Assembly (NCBI RefSeq): GCF_900113735.1
Contig: NZ_FOQM01000041.1
Location: 1-62,668 of the forward strand
Length of the DNA: 62,668 bases
Reading direction: 5' to 3'
Source of the DNA: Bradyrhizobium sp. Gha
GTDB lineage: Bacteria; Pseudomonadota; Alphaproteobacteria; Rhizobiales; Xanthobacteraceae
The position numbers and the translations under genes are program-made. The notes under the pieces are model-generated. The model had not been told where the DNA came from, did not search any database, and saw only the letters and a program-made list of their open reading frames with translations. Positions within the stretch are counted from its first letter, which is position 1; every line of letters begins with the position of its first letter. Positions 44,485-53,517 of this stretch are shown piece by piece.

Positions 44485-45483
44485 ATGCCAATGCGGTTTG
44501 GACTTCTCGGCGCGGGCAGGATCGGGCGTATTCACGGCCTCAATGTCGCGGCGCGCGGCGATGCACGGCTCGTCGCGGTGGCCGACGCCTCGCGCGAGGC
44601 TGCCTCCTCGCTGGCGCAGGCTACAGGCGCTAAAGCGGCCGATGCGGATGCGATCCTGAACGATTCCGGCATCGACGCCATCCTGATCTGCACACCGACC
44701 GACACGCATGCCGACCTGATCGAAGCTGCCGTCTCGGCCGGCAAGGCGGTGTTCTGCGAAAAGCCCGTCGATCTCGATGCGGACCGCATTCGCCGCTGCC
44801 TGGCGACGGTCGAGACGTCAGGCAAGCCTCTGATGATCGGCTTCAACCGCCGCTTCGATCCGAACTTCGCTGCGCTGGAGAAACGGCTGCGCAGCGGCGA
44901 GGCCGGCGAAATCGAGATCGTCAGCGTCATCTCGCGGGATCCCGGACCGCCGCCGGTCGAGTATGTGAAGCGCTCGGGCGGTCTGTTCCGCGACATGATG
45001 ATTCATGATTTCGACATGGCACGCTTCCTGCTCGCCGAGGAGCCGGTCGAGGTCTTCGCGCTCGGCTCGGCGTTGGTGGACAAGGCCATCGGCGAAGCCG
45101 GCGACGTCGACACCGCCGCCGTGCTGATGAAGACGGCGAGCGGACGCATCGCGCAGATCTCGAATTCGCGCCGCGCCACTTACGGCTACGACCAGCGCAT
45201 CGAGGTGCATGGTTCGAAGGGAATGCTGAGGGCCGGCAACATCCACGAGACGACCGTCGAGATCGCAACCGGCCAGGGCTTCCGGGCCGATCCGGTGCAG
45301 AACTTCTTCCTCGAACGCTATGCCGCCGCCTATCGCGCCGAGCTCGCGGCCTTCATCGATGCCTGCGCTGGCAAGGCCGCGCCGTCTCCGACTGGTCACG
45401 ATGGACTGCGCGCCCAGATGCTCGCCGACGCAGCCACCGAGTCGGCACGCACCGGCTGCCCCGTCGCCATCAAGGCCGCCTGA
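44485..45483 (+). CDS. iolG: Inositol 2-dehydrogenase
   Basis: 332 residues from ATG 44485 (ATG 44491 also possible). FGLLGAGRIGRIHGLNVA is the NAD-binding loop, FCEKPVDLD carries the catalytic lysine, and IHDFDMARFLL the active-site histidine and aspartate, all typical of IolG. It oxidises myo-inositol to 2-keto-myo-inositol. It diverges from iolD and is followed 3 bases later by an inositol-monophosphatase-family gene. Confidence 0.93.
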   Translation: MPMRFGLLGAGRIGRIHGLNVAARGDARLVAVADASREAASSLAQATGAKAADADAILNDSGIDAILICTPTDTHADLIEAAVSAGKAVFCEKPVDLDADRIRRCLATVETSGKPLMIGFNRRFDPNFAALEKRLRSGEAGEIEIVSVISRDPGPPPVEYVKRSGGLFRDMMIHDFDMARFLLAEEPVEVFALGSALVDKAIGEAGDVDTAAVLMKTASGRIAQISNSRRATYGYDQRIEVHGSKGMLRAGNIHETTVEIATGQGFRADPVQNFFLERYAAAYRAELAAFIDACAGKAAPSPTGHDGLRAQMLADAATESARTGCPVAIKAA

Positions 45484-45486
45484 TCC

Positions 45487-46269
45487 ATGACGCCGGCCGA
45501 ACTGCTGCTGCGCCGCTACGCGGTCCAGGGCCTCGTCGCCGAGGCGGGGCGCATTGCGCTCGACTATTTCAGCCGCAAGGAAAGCCTCGGCGTCACGATG
45601 AAAGGGGCGCAGGATTGGCTCACCGTCGCCGACGGCGCGGTCGAGGACTTTCTGCGTGCGCGGCTGGCCGCACTTTTTCCCGGCGATACGGTGATCGGCG
45701 AGGAAGGCGGCGGCGATCCCAGCAATGCGGTCTGGATCATCGATCCGATCGACGGCACCGCGAACTTCGCCCGTGGCGATCGCAACTGGTGCATCTCAGT
45801 AGGCTTCCTGCTTGACTACAAGCCGACGATCGGAATCGTCGCCGCGCCAGCGCTCGACGAGCTCTATGTCGCGCAGCGCGGCCAGGGCGCGACGCTGAAC
45901 GGACAGAAGATTGCCGTCTCCGGTACAGATGACATCCGACGCGCTTCTATCGAGCTGGGCTGGTCGGCCCGTACACCGCCGCAGCGCTATCTCGAGCTGA
46001 TCGGCCGCGCTAATGCGGCCGGCTGCTCGATCAAGCGCTCGGGTTCGGGCACGCTGGGCCTCTGCAATGTCGCGAACGGGCGCACCGACGCTTATGCCGA
46101 GCCGCATATCAATGCCTGGGACGTTGCCGCCGCCATTGTGATCGTTGACGAGGCCGGCGGCTGGGTGAACGACTTCTTCGCCGGAGATGGCATCAGCAAG
46201 GGCAATCCGATCCTGTGCTGCACGCCGGCACTGGCATCGCAGCTCAGCGACATCACGGGGATTGCCTAG
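45487..46269 (+). CDS. Inositol monophosphatase family protein
   Basis: 260 residues. Metal-binding motifs are GEEGG and WIIDPIDGTANFARG, with WDVAAAIVIVDEAGG at the C-terminal site, all intact. Family members dephosphorylate inositol phosphates, histidinol phosphate, or PAP. The immediate link to iolG suggests release of free inositol for catabolism. It converges with the sigma-factor gene 22 bases away. Confidence 0.88.
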   Translation: MTPAELLLRRYAVQGLVAEAGRIALDYFSRKESLGVTMKGAQDWLTVADGAVEDFLRARLAALFPGDTVIGEEGGGDPSNAVWIIDPIDGTANFARGDRNWCISVGFLLDYKPTIGIVAAPALDELYVAQRGQGATLNGQKIAVSGTDDIRRASIELGWSARTPPQRYLELIGRANAAGCSIKRSGSGTLGLCNVANGRTDAYAEPHINAWDVAAAIVIVDEAGGWVNDFFAGDGISKGNPILCCTPALASQLSDITGIA

Positions 46270-46291
46270 CAGCTATTCCGACAAACAACAG

Positions 46292-47209
46292 TCATTGCGT
46301 GACCTTTGCCGGATCAACTCGCCCTCTGTCCACTGCGCATTCTGCACCATCGATCACATACGCCGCGTGACGAAAATCCCTGATGGTGGCGAGTTTGTCG
46401 GCGGACCAGTTCAGCAGCATGAAATATTTCGGCCGCCCGTGGGGCTCGTTCGGATCGAAGACCAGGATCGCCGGACGTCCCTCCACCTGTCCTGCCACCA
46501 GGTGCCAGTCGCTGACCTTGGCGTAATTGCCGAAGTAGTTCGACACCTCGGTCTTGCCGTTCATCTTCTTCCGGTTGACCAGATCGAGCCTGACGTCGTC
46601 TGCTATCATGGCGCGGATGGCGTCGAAGTTGCGGGCATTGAAATGGCCGACATAGCTGTTGAGCCTGCTGCGATCGGCTTCCGACAGGCCCGACTGCGGC
46701 GCGTCGTCCGGCTCCTCGGCCAACTCACGCAGCTGCGTACGCCCGCGATGCAGCGCGGCCTTCACCGCTGGCAGACTGAAATCCATGATGTCGCAGACCT
46801 CCGCTAGCGAGCAGCCGAGCACATCCATCAGGATCACGCTGGACCGCTGCGCCACCGGCAGCCGCATGAAGGTGCGCAGGCTTGTCGCGGCGATCTGGCG
46901 GTTCTCAACGTCATCGAGCTGATCGGCAACCATCTCCACCTCCTCAGCCGAATGCAGCGCCTCCTGCCGGTTGCGGCGGCGCAGGAAATCCAGTGCGCTG
47001 TTGTGTGCGATACGGAATAGCCACCCCTCCGGATTGACGACGGGCGCGACGGACTGCAGCGCTTCCACCGCCTTGATCAGCGCGTCCTGCAACACATCCT
47101 CGCCATCGACGACCGAGCCGACCATGCGCGCGCAGTAGCGATGCAGCCTCGGACGCATCCGTGCCAGCAGGTCCTCGATGTCGATGCTAGCCAGCAGCTC
47201 CGGCGCCAT
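46292..47209 (-). CDS. ECF sigma factor with C-terminal SnoaL-like extension
   Basis: 305 residues. Region 2 is visible as DGEDVLQDALIKAVEAL and AHNSALDFLRRR; region 4 as GCSLAEVCDIMDFSLPAVKA with ALHRGRTQLREL. After residue 185 comes an extension (LNSYVGHFNARNFDAIRAMI, then DVRLDLVNRKKMNGKTEV) that looks like an NTF2/SnoaL-like domain. Sigma factors of this build, SigJ-like, usually lack a classical anti-sigma factor and the extension controls them. No anti-sigma gene is adjacent. The small gene at 47230 is 20 bases upstream on the same strand. Confidence 0.87.
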   Translation of the reverse strand: MAPELLASIDIEDLLARMRPRLHRYCARMVGSVVDGEDVLQDALIKAVEALQSVAPVVNPEGWLFRIAHNSALDFLRRRNRQEALHSAEEVEMVADQLDDVENRQIAATSLRTFMRLPVAQRSSVILMDVLGCSLAEVCDIMDFSLPAVKAALHRGRTQLRELAEEPDDAPQSGLSEADRSRLNSYVGHFNARNFDAIRAMIADDVRLDLVNRKKMNGKTEVSNYFGNYAKVSDWHLVAGQVEGRPAILVFDPNEPHGRPKYFMLLNWSADKLATIRDFRHAAYVIDGAECAVDRGRVDPAKVTQ

Positions 47210-47229
47210 TGGTCCTCCGCCTCGCCCGT

Positions 47230-47538
47230 TCAGGATTGGTCCAGCATACGGTAGTTGCCGACGACTTTCACATCACGAACCAGCGGCGGCTCGGCGCAGC
47301 GCTCGCGGATGCCGTCCTGGAATGCCTGAAACGCCCTGAGTTTCGGGATCGGGCTCGAGCCATCCTCGGCGGAGGTCTCGACGAAATGGATGAAGGTGTC
47401 GTCCTCCAGCCGCAGCGTCAGATAGCGTGTCCCCTCCGGACTGGCCGCCTTCAATTCCGCAAACACCGCCGCAACCAGCTCGGCGTTCCTGTCGGCCAGC
47501 TCAGGCTTGGTCTTGTATCTGATCAAGGTCCTTCTCAT
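47230..47538 (-). CDS. Small conserved protein, probable partner of the ECF sigma factor
   Basis: 102 residues: MRRTLIRYKTKPELADRNAE, then LRLEDDTFIHFVETSAEDGS. The pattern suggests a dimeric ferredoxin-like fold of the antibiotic-biosynthesis monooxygenase type, but no catalytic residues are certain. It precedes the sigma-factor gene by 20 bases in the same operon, so its product may belong to the sigma factor's response. Confidence 0.65.
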   Translation of the reverse strand: MRRTLIRYKTKPELADRNAELVAAVFAELKAASPEGTRYLTLRLEDDTFIHFVETSAEDGSSPIPKLRAFQAFQDGIRERCAEPPLVRDVKVVGNYRMLDQS

Positions 47539-47701
47539 CGCGTGCTCCTTGGCTGAATGACTGCATAGCCCCTAGGACGTTTGCCGGCCGCCGAAGGATT
47601 CGCCCTCCAAGAAATTATTTCCGGGCGCATCCTTGGCGCCTCCGAGCTCATCTAGCCCGCAGAACGCGCCGACAGGTGGCGCGACACACGGAGAGAGGGC
47701 G

Positions 47702-49108
47702 ATGCAGACCCCGACCAACCGCGCCGAGCAGAACTGGGTGCTTGGCGTCACCGCGCTGGCATCCTTCATGATGGCGCTGGACGCCATGATCACAACGACG
47801 GCTTTCGCGGCCGTCCGCTCCGAATTCGGCAGCCCGGTCGAGACGCTGCAATGGACGGTTAACGCCTTCAACCTGGCCTTCGCCGTGCTGCTCCTGACCG
47901 GCGCCGCGCTCGGCGACCGCTTCGGGCGCCGCCGCATGTTCGCAGCCGGCATCGCCCTGTTCGTCGTTGCATCGGCGGCCTGCGCCCTGGCGGGCAACGC
48001 CACCGCGCTGATCGCCGCGCGCGCGCTGCAGGGCGCCGGTGCTGCGTTGGTCATGCCGCTGGCGATGGCGATCCTGAGCGGGGCGTTCGCGCGGGAGGAG
48101 CGCGCCCGCGCGCTCGGCATTTTCAGCGGCATCACCGGATGCGCGCTGATCATCGGGCCGGCCATCGGCGGCTTCATCACCGAACACCTCGGCTGGCGCT
48201 GGGTGTTCTGGATCAACCTGCCGATCGGGGTGATCGCGATCGGGCTGGCACTGGCACGTTTGCGCGAAAACTTCGGATCGGCCGCCGCCTTGGACATCCC
48301 CGGCCTCTCGCTCGTCGCCCTCGCGGCGCTGGCCCTGGTCTGGAGCCTGTTGCGCGGAAACGCCGTGGGATGGGCGAGCGCCGAGGTCATGGGCGCGCTG
48401 GTGTCGGGTCTGGTGCTCGCAATCGGCTTCGTGTTCTGGGAATCGCGGGCGGCCGCGCCGATGGTGCCGATGCGGCTGTTTGCATCGCGCGCCCTCGCCT
48501 CCGGCATGTCCGCCAGCGTCCTGTTCTACGCCGCGATGTATGGCGTCTTGTTCCTGCTGCCGCAGTTCCTGCAGACGACGCTGGGCTTCGAGGCCTTCGG
48601 CGCCGGTCTTCGCGTGCTGCCCTGGACTGCGACGCTGTTCGCCACCGCCCCGCTCGCAGGCGCAGTCGTCAACAGATTCGGCGAGCGGCCGCTCGTGGTG
48701 ACCGGATTGCTGATGCAGGCGATCGGCCTTGGCTGGATTGCGGAGATCGTGAGCCCCGCGGTGCCCTACTCCGCCCTGGTGGTGCCGCTCGTGTTATCAG
48801 GCGTTGGCGTATCGATGGCGATGCCGGCAGCGCAGAACGCCATCCTGAGCTCCGTCGCGCTTGCCGAAATGGGCAAGGCGTCCGGGCTGTTCAACATGGG
48901 CCGCTTCCTGGGCGGCATGTTCGGTATCGCCGCGCTGGTCGCGAACTTCTCGGCCAACGGTGCGGTCGACTCGGCCACGCATTTCGCGAGCGGATTCGCT
49001 GCTGCGATGAGCCTTGCCGCAATGCTGTCGCTGGCCGGCGCGATTGCAGGTCTTTTCCTGCCGGCACGGCGACGCATCGCCAGCGCAGCCGCGCCGCAAG
49101 ATGCATGA
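47702..49108 (+). CDS. MFS exporter, DHA2 (EmrB/QacA) family
   Basis: 468 residues from ATG 47702 with GGAGAGAGG upstream. About 14 hydrophobic spans. The motif GAALGDRFGRRRMF after the second helix is MFS motif A, and GITGCALIIGPAIGGFI is the antiporter motif C of drug exporters. It would export hydrophobic toxic compounds in exchange for protons. It is divergent from the ECF sigma operon, which may control it. Confidence 0.9.
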   Translation: MQTPTNRAEQNWVLGVTALASFMMALDAMITTTAFAAVRSEFGSPVETLQWTVNAFNLAFAVLLLTGAALGDRFGRRRMFAAGIALFVVASAACALAGNATALIAARALQGAGAALVMPLAMAILSGAFAREERARALGIFSGITGCALIIGPAIGGFITEHLGWRWVFWINLPIGVIAIGLALARLRENFGSAAALDIPGLSLVALAALALVWSLLRGNAVGWASAEVMGALVSGLVLAIGFVFWESRAAAPMVPMRLFASRALASGMSASVLFYAAMYGVLFLLPQFLQTTLGFEAFGAGLRVLPWTATLFATAPLAGAVVNRFGERPLVVTGLLMQAIGLGWIAEIVSPAVPYSALVVPLVLSGVGVSMAMPAAQNAILSSVALAEMGKASGLFNMGRFLGGMFGIAALVANFSANGAVDSATHFASGFAAAMSLAAMLSLAGAIAGLFLPARRRIASAAAPQDA

Positions 49109-49128
49109 GAGAGTGTCGGGCCCTTCGG

Positions 49129-50427
49129 CTAAACAATGCCCGCCGAAGTCCCTCCAACCACGGGACGCTCCTTGGCCTTTTGCGCCCTGTAACCGGATTG
49201 GCGATAGGCCGCAATCGGCGCGATCGCGCCGCCGGCGCGCAGGCGGGCAACGGCGAGCAAGGGCGAGACGTCGGTCGTAAAGGCGCGCTTCAACTCGATA
49301 TGCGCGCCGAGCGCGTCGTTGGCCTCCTGCGCCGCCTCGAGCGCCGCGCGATCGACGATCAGAGCCTGCGCATAGGCGCGCTGCAACTCGATAGCCGATT
49401 GCATGAGGCTTTCGATCGGATCGGTCACGTTATGCGACTGGTCAATCATATAGGCTGGCGCGAAGCCTTCCGTCTTGCGGCGCTCGGCATCGATGAGCTC
49501 GTTGAAGACCAGAAACAGCCGAAACGGCTCGACCGAGCCGCTGTCGAGATCGTCGTCGCCATATTTCGAATCGTTGAAATGGAAGCCCGCGAGCTTCCCG
49601 AAGCGAACGAGCCGGGCGACGATCTGCTCGATGTTCACGTTCGGCGCATGATGGCCGAGATCGACGAGACAATGCGCCTTGGGACCGAGTTCCTGCGCGA
49701 CCGCGAAGCTCGTGCCCCAATCCGAGATCACGGTCGAGTAGAACGCCGGCTCGTAGAGCTTGTGCTCGAGGAAGACCCGCCAGTCGGCGGGTAGCGCGGC
49801 GACGATCTCACGCATGGCGCCGATATAGCGGTCGAGCGCCTTGGTCAGATTCGATTGACCGGCAAAGTTCGCGCCGTCGGCGATCCAGACCGTCAACGCC
49901 TTCGAGCCGAGCTTGCGGCCGATCTCGATGCATTCGACATTGTGGGCAACGCCTTGCGCGCGAACACGCGCATCGGTGTGCGAGAGCGAACCGAACTTGT
50001 AGGAAAGCTCTTGTCCCGGCTGATCCTGAAAGGTGTTGGAGTTGACCGCGTCGAACGCAAGTCCGTGACTGGCGGCCTGTTCGCGCAAGGCGGCATAATC
50101 GTCGACCTTGTCCCAGGGAATATGTGGCGAGATGGTCGGGGTTGCCCGCGCCAACAGCTGGATGACGGCGCAGTCGTCGATCTTCTCGACGACATTTCGC
50201 GGCTCCCCTGGTCCTGGAAATCGCGCGAACCGGGTCCCTCCCGTGCCGACGCCCCAGGTCGGAATGGCGACGCCGAAGGCCATGACCTTCTGCACCAGCG
50301 CTTCCGCGTCGATTCCGCGCCGGCCCAGCGCGCGCTTCAGGGCATCGTAATCTTCAGTGGTCGCGTCTTGCAGCGGCGCGTTGTGCTCGGCGATGAAATC
50401 CGCGCTGATGGAGAATGGCGTGCTCAT
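49129..50427 (-). CDS. rhaI: L-rhamnose isomerase, rhizobial/Pseudomonas type
   Basis: 432 residues. TIM-barrel metal sites show as FLEHKLYEPAFYSTVI, CLVDLGHHAPNVNIEQI and GFHFNDSKYGDDDLDSGS. It converts L-rhamnose to L-rhamnulose. The ATG overlaps the rhaD stop (50424-50427), so the two are coupled. It converges with the MFS exporter gene 20 bases away. The longer upstream ORF is not coding. Confidence 0.95.
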   Translation of the reverse strand: MSTPFSISADFIAEHNAPLQDATTEDYDALKRALGRRGIDAEALVQKVMAFGVAIPTWGVGTGGTRFARFPGPGEPRNVVEKIDDCAVIQLLARATPTISPHIPWDKVDDYAALREQAASHGLAFDAVNSNTFQDQPGQELSYKFGSLSHTDARVRAQGVAHNVECIEIGRKLGSKALTVWIADGANFAGQSNLTKALDRYIGAMREIVAALPADWRVFLEHKLYEPAFYSTVISDWGTSFAVAQELGPKAHCLVDLGHHAPNVNIEQIVARLVRFGKLAGFHFNDSKYGDDDLDSGSVEPFRLFLVFNELIDAERRKTEGFAPAYMIDQSHNVTDPIESLMQSAIELQRAYAQALIVDRAALEAAQEANDALGAHIELKRAFTTDVSPLLAVARLRAGGAIAPIAAYRQSGYRAQKAKERPVVGGTSAGIV

Positions 50428-52520
50428 CGCGTGAAGGCCTGGGCGTTGCCGGCGTCGACATTGAGGATGTTGCCGGTCGACTTCGCCGAAAGGTCGGAGG
50501 CGAAAAAGCAGACACCCTCGGCGATGTCCTCGGGGAAAACCGATAGTTTCAGCATCGAGCGCTGGCGGTAGACTTCCTCGAGCTGGTCTTCCGCAACCTT
50601 GTTGGACGCCGCACGTTGCTGGCGCCACTCGCCCTCCCAGATCTTCGAGCCGCGCAGCACCGCGTCCGGATTGACCGTGTTGACGCGGATGCCATGCACC
50701 GCACCTTCCAGCGCCAGGCAGCGGGCGAGATGGATCTCCGACGCCTTGGCGGCGCAATAGGCCGAAGCGCCGGCCGAAGCCGCGAGGCCGTTTTTCGAGG
50801 CGACGAAGATGATGGCGCCGCCGATATCCTGACGCTGCATCAGCCGGAATGCCTCGCGCGAGACGAGGAAATAGCCTGTGGCGAGAATGTCCATGTTCTT
50901 CTGCCAGAGCCCAAGACTCGTGTCCTCGACCGGCGATGCCGAGGCAATCCCGGCATTCGAAACGACGATGTCGACGCCGCCAAAGGCGCGCGCAGTCTCT
51001 TCGAACGAGGCGATCACCGCCGCTTCGTTCGTCACATCGAGCTTCACGCCAATCGCCGCGTCCCGGCCATGGCGTTTCGTGATCGCCGCGACGCGCTCAC
51101 TCAACGCCTGCTCGTCGATATCGGCAATGACGAGGCAAGCGCCCTCGCCGAGCAAGCGCTGCGCCGTCGCCCCACCGATGCCGCCGGCGCCGCCGGTCAC
51201 ATAGGCGATCCGCCCGGCGAGCGATTTCGGCTTGGGCATGCGCTGGAGCTTGGCCTCTTCCAACAGCCAGTATTCGATATTGAAGGCCTCCTGCTCGGCG
51301 AGACCCACATAGGCGCTGACGCCCGAGGCGCCGCGCATGACGTTGATGGCGTTGACGTAGAACTCGGCCGCAACGCGCGCGGTCGCCTTGTCCTTGGCAA
51401 AGGTGAACATGCCGATTCCCGGAACGAGATACACCACCGCGTTTGGATCGCGCATGGCCGGCGAGTCAGGATGCTTGCAGCGCTCGTAATAGGCGGCGTA
51501 ATCGCGCCGGTATGTGGCGAGAACGTCGTCGAGACCGGCGATCACCTCGTCGAGGTTGTCGCGGGCGGGATCGTAAGGCAGCAGCAACGGACGGATCTTG
51601 GTGCGAAGAAAGTGATCCGGACAGGAGGTGCCGAACGGCGCCAGCTTCGTCAACGCGCTGGAGTTGACGAACTCCAGGACCTCAGGGGCGTCGGTGAAAT
51701 GGCCGATCTTTCGCTCGTCCGCGGAGATCCTGCCACGGATCAGCGGCATCAGCCTGGCCGCGACCGCGCGGCGTTTTTCCGGCGAGGCCGCTTCGACCTT
51801 GGCGCCGCCGAACGCCGGCTTCCTCTCGTGCGCGGCAAGCCAATCGGCGGCCTGCTGAATCACGCGCAAGGTCATCTCGTAGCAGGATTTCGACGTCTCG
51901 GCCCAGGTGAAGAGACCGTGCCCGCCGAGCACGACGCCGACATAGTCGGGATGGCGCGCGGCCATCTCGCCGAGCTTCAGGCCAAGATCAAAGCCGGGCC
52001 GTTGCCACGGCAGGAATCCGAGCCTACCACCGAAAACCTCGCGGGTCAGACGCTCAGCGTCTTCAGAGGCGGCAATGGCAATGACCGCGTCGGCATGAAC
52101 GTGATCGACATGCCGGTGCGGCACGAAGGCGTGCAAGGGCGTATCGATCGACGTCGCGCGCGGATTGAGATCGAAGGTGCAGTGATTGAACATGGCGACC
52201 ATCTCGTCCTCATGAGCGAGGCCGCGATACAGGCCTTTCAGGCTCTCGAGCTTGTCGAGATACAGCGTCGAAAAGCCGTCGCGCTTCATCGAGCCGATGT
52301 CGCCGCCCGAGCCTTTGACCCAGAGCACGCGCACGTTCTCGCGCGTCAGCGGATCTTTCATCTCGATCTTGGCCGAGGTGTTGCCGCCGCCGAAATTGGT
52401 GATGCGCAGATCGGCCCCGAGCAGGTTCGAGCGGTAAAGCAATTGACCTGCCTCATCGAGCCCGGCGGCGAGCGCGTCGTCCCATAGGTTTGGCAGGGGC
52501 TTGGCCGCGACCTCGCTCAT
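50424..52520 (-). CDS. rhaD: Bifunctional rhamnulose-1-phosphate aldolase / lactaldehyde dehydrogenase
   Basis: 698 residues from ATG 52520 (GGGAGG 6 bases upstream; ATG 52526 would touch it). Residues up to about 400 form a class II aldolase domain (NFGGGNTSAKIEM; HRHVDHVHADAV with zinc histidines). From about 430 comes a short-chain dehydrogenase domain (YVTGGAGGIGGATAQ, SNAG, AYCAAK). The aldolase yields DHAP and lactaldehyde; the SDR part oxidises lactaldehyde to lactate. First gene of the minus operon, divergent from rhaR. Confidence 0.95.
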   Translation of the reverse strand: MSEVAAKPLPNLWDDALAAGLDEAGQLLYRSNLLGADLRITNFGGGNTSAKIEMKDPLTRENVRVLWVKGSGGDIGSMKRDGFSTLYLDKLESLKGLYRGLAHEDEMVAMFNHCTFDLNPRATSIDTPLHAFVPHRHVDHVHADAVIAIAASEDAERLTREVFGGRLGFLPWQRPGFDLGLKLGEMAARHPDYVGVVLGGHGLFTWAETSKSCYEMTLRVIQQAADWLAAHERKPAFGGAKVEAASPEKRRAVAARLMPLIRGRISADERKIGHFTDAPEVLEFVNSSALTKLAPFGTSCPDHFLRTKIRPLLLPYDPARDNLDEVIAGLDDVLATYRRDYAAYYERCKHPDSPAMRDPNAVVYLVPGIGMFTFAKDKATARVAAEFYVNAINVMRGASGVSAYVGLAEQEAFNIEYWLLEEAKLQRMPKPKSLAGRIAYVTGGAGGIGGATAQRLLGEGACLVIADIDEQALSERVAAITKRHGRDAAIGVKLDVTNEAAVIASFEETARAFGGVDIVVSNAGIASASPVEDTSLGLWQKNMDILATGYFLVSREAFRLMQRQDIGGAIIFVASKNGLAASAGASAYCAAKASEIHLARCLALEGAVHGIRVNTVNPDAVLRGSKIWEGEWRQQRAASNKVAEDQLEEVYRQRSMLKLSVFPEDIAEGVCFFASDLSAKSTGNILNVDAGNAQAFTR

Positions 52521-52566
52521 GAGCATCCTCCCTGTGTTGATCTGTGACCAGATTAGGCCACGGATT

Positions 52567-52614
52567 CAATCAAGGTCAATCAAAGACAATCAGCGCTGCG
52601 ACGCAATATGATTG
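52567..52614. promoter_or_regulatory. Probable RhaR operator, CAATCA repeats at 10-base spacing
   Basis: CAATCA starts at 52567, 52577 and 52587, exactly one helical turn apart, and its complement TGATTG lies at 52609-52614. All are within the gap between rhaD and rhaR. Repeats on one face of the helix are typical for DeoR-family repressors such as RhaR. The array sits 47-94 bases upstream of rhaD. Confidence 0.7.
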
Positions 52615-52702
52615 ATGCAGCGCGATATTGAGCGAATGTGACGGTTTGCAGTTGACCGCTGGTCAAGAGCGTGACCTATTTACGAGCAAAAGGGAGGGCG
52701 AC

Positions 52703-53515
52703 GTGCACGAGCGGGAACGCTGGCAGGTCATCAAGGCACTCTTGCGGGAGCGGCCATTGGTACGCATCGCGGACGCTTGTCGCGCAACCGGCGTCTCCGA
52801 AGCCTCGATACGGCGCGATTTCGCCAGGCTCGCCGAGCAAGGCGTCGCGATCAGGGTGCATGGCGGGCTCGAAGCCCTGCCGGAAACCGCGAGCATCCCG
52901 GGCGATGTCGTCTCGCTTGCCACCCGCTCCTTCGACGTCAGCCAGACACTCAACATCGGCGCCAAGCGCGCCATTGCCAAAGCGGCCGTCGCCCTCTGCG
53001 CCGACGGCGAGACGATCATCATCAATGGCGGCACGACCACCTACCAGATGGGCGAATATCTGCGCGAGCGGCGCCTCAAGGTGTTGACCAATTCCTATCT
53101 GCTCGCCGACGCGCTGATCCACACGTCGAAATGCCGCGTCGCCTTGCCGGGCGGCGAGGTCTATCGTGAGCAGGGCATGATCGTCTCGCCCTTTGACGAG
53201 GATGCGATCCAGCACTATTCGGCGACGCGAATGTTCATGAGTGCGATTTCGATCGGGCCGCTCGGCGTCATCGAAGGCGATCCCCTGCTCGCCCGCGCCG
53301 AAACGAAGCTGCTGAAGCGCGCCGACAAGCTGATCGTGCTCGCCGATTCCTCGAAATTCGTTTCGCGTGGCAGCCTCGTCGTCTGCCCGCTCTCCCGGAT
53401 CGATACGATGATCACGGATTCCGATGCACCTGACGACGCCCTCGACATGCTGCGCGCGCAAGGTGTCCGGGTCATGGTCGTCGACGCAGGCACTCAAACC
53501 AATGCGGCGGCGTGA
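52703..53515 (+). CDS. rhaR: DeoR-family regulator of rhamnose genes
   Basis: 270 residues from GTG 52703, which has GGGAGG 5 bases upstream; the frame is open further upstream but without such a site. The N-terminal helix-turn-helix is VRIADACRATGVSEASIRRD, followed by the DeoRC sugar-phosphate domain (NGGTTTYQMGEYL, ADSSKF). In rhizobia RhaR represses rhamnose genes. Its stop overlaps the start region of the transporter ATPase. Confidence 0.9.
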   Translation: MHERERWQVIKALLRERPLVRIADACRATGVSEASIRRDFARLAEQGVAIRVHGGLEALPETASIPGDVVSLATRSFDVSQTLNIGAKRAIAKAAVALCADGETIIINGGTTTYQMGEYLRERRLKVLTNSYLLADALIHTSKCRVALPGGEVYREQGMIVSPFDEDAIQHYSATRMFMSAISIGPLGVIEGDPLLARAETKLLKRADKLIVLADSSKFVSRGSLVVCPLSRIDTMITDSDAPDDALDMLRAQGVRVMVVDAGTQTNAAA

Positions 53516-53517
53516 CC

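Noticed and set aside
47230..47538. Possibility that the 102-residue protein is the missing rhamnose mutarotase RhaU
   Set aside because: It has a similar length but none of the mutarotase words I know, and it is in the sigma-factor operon, not the rha locus.
50616..52487. 623-codon plus-strand ORF
   Set aside because: Antisense shadow of rhaD.
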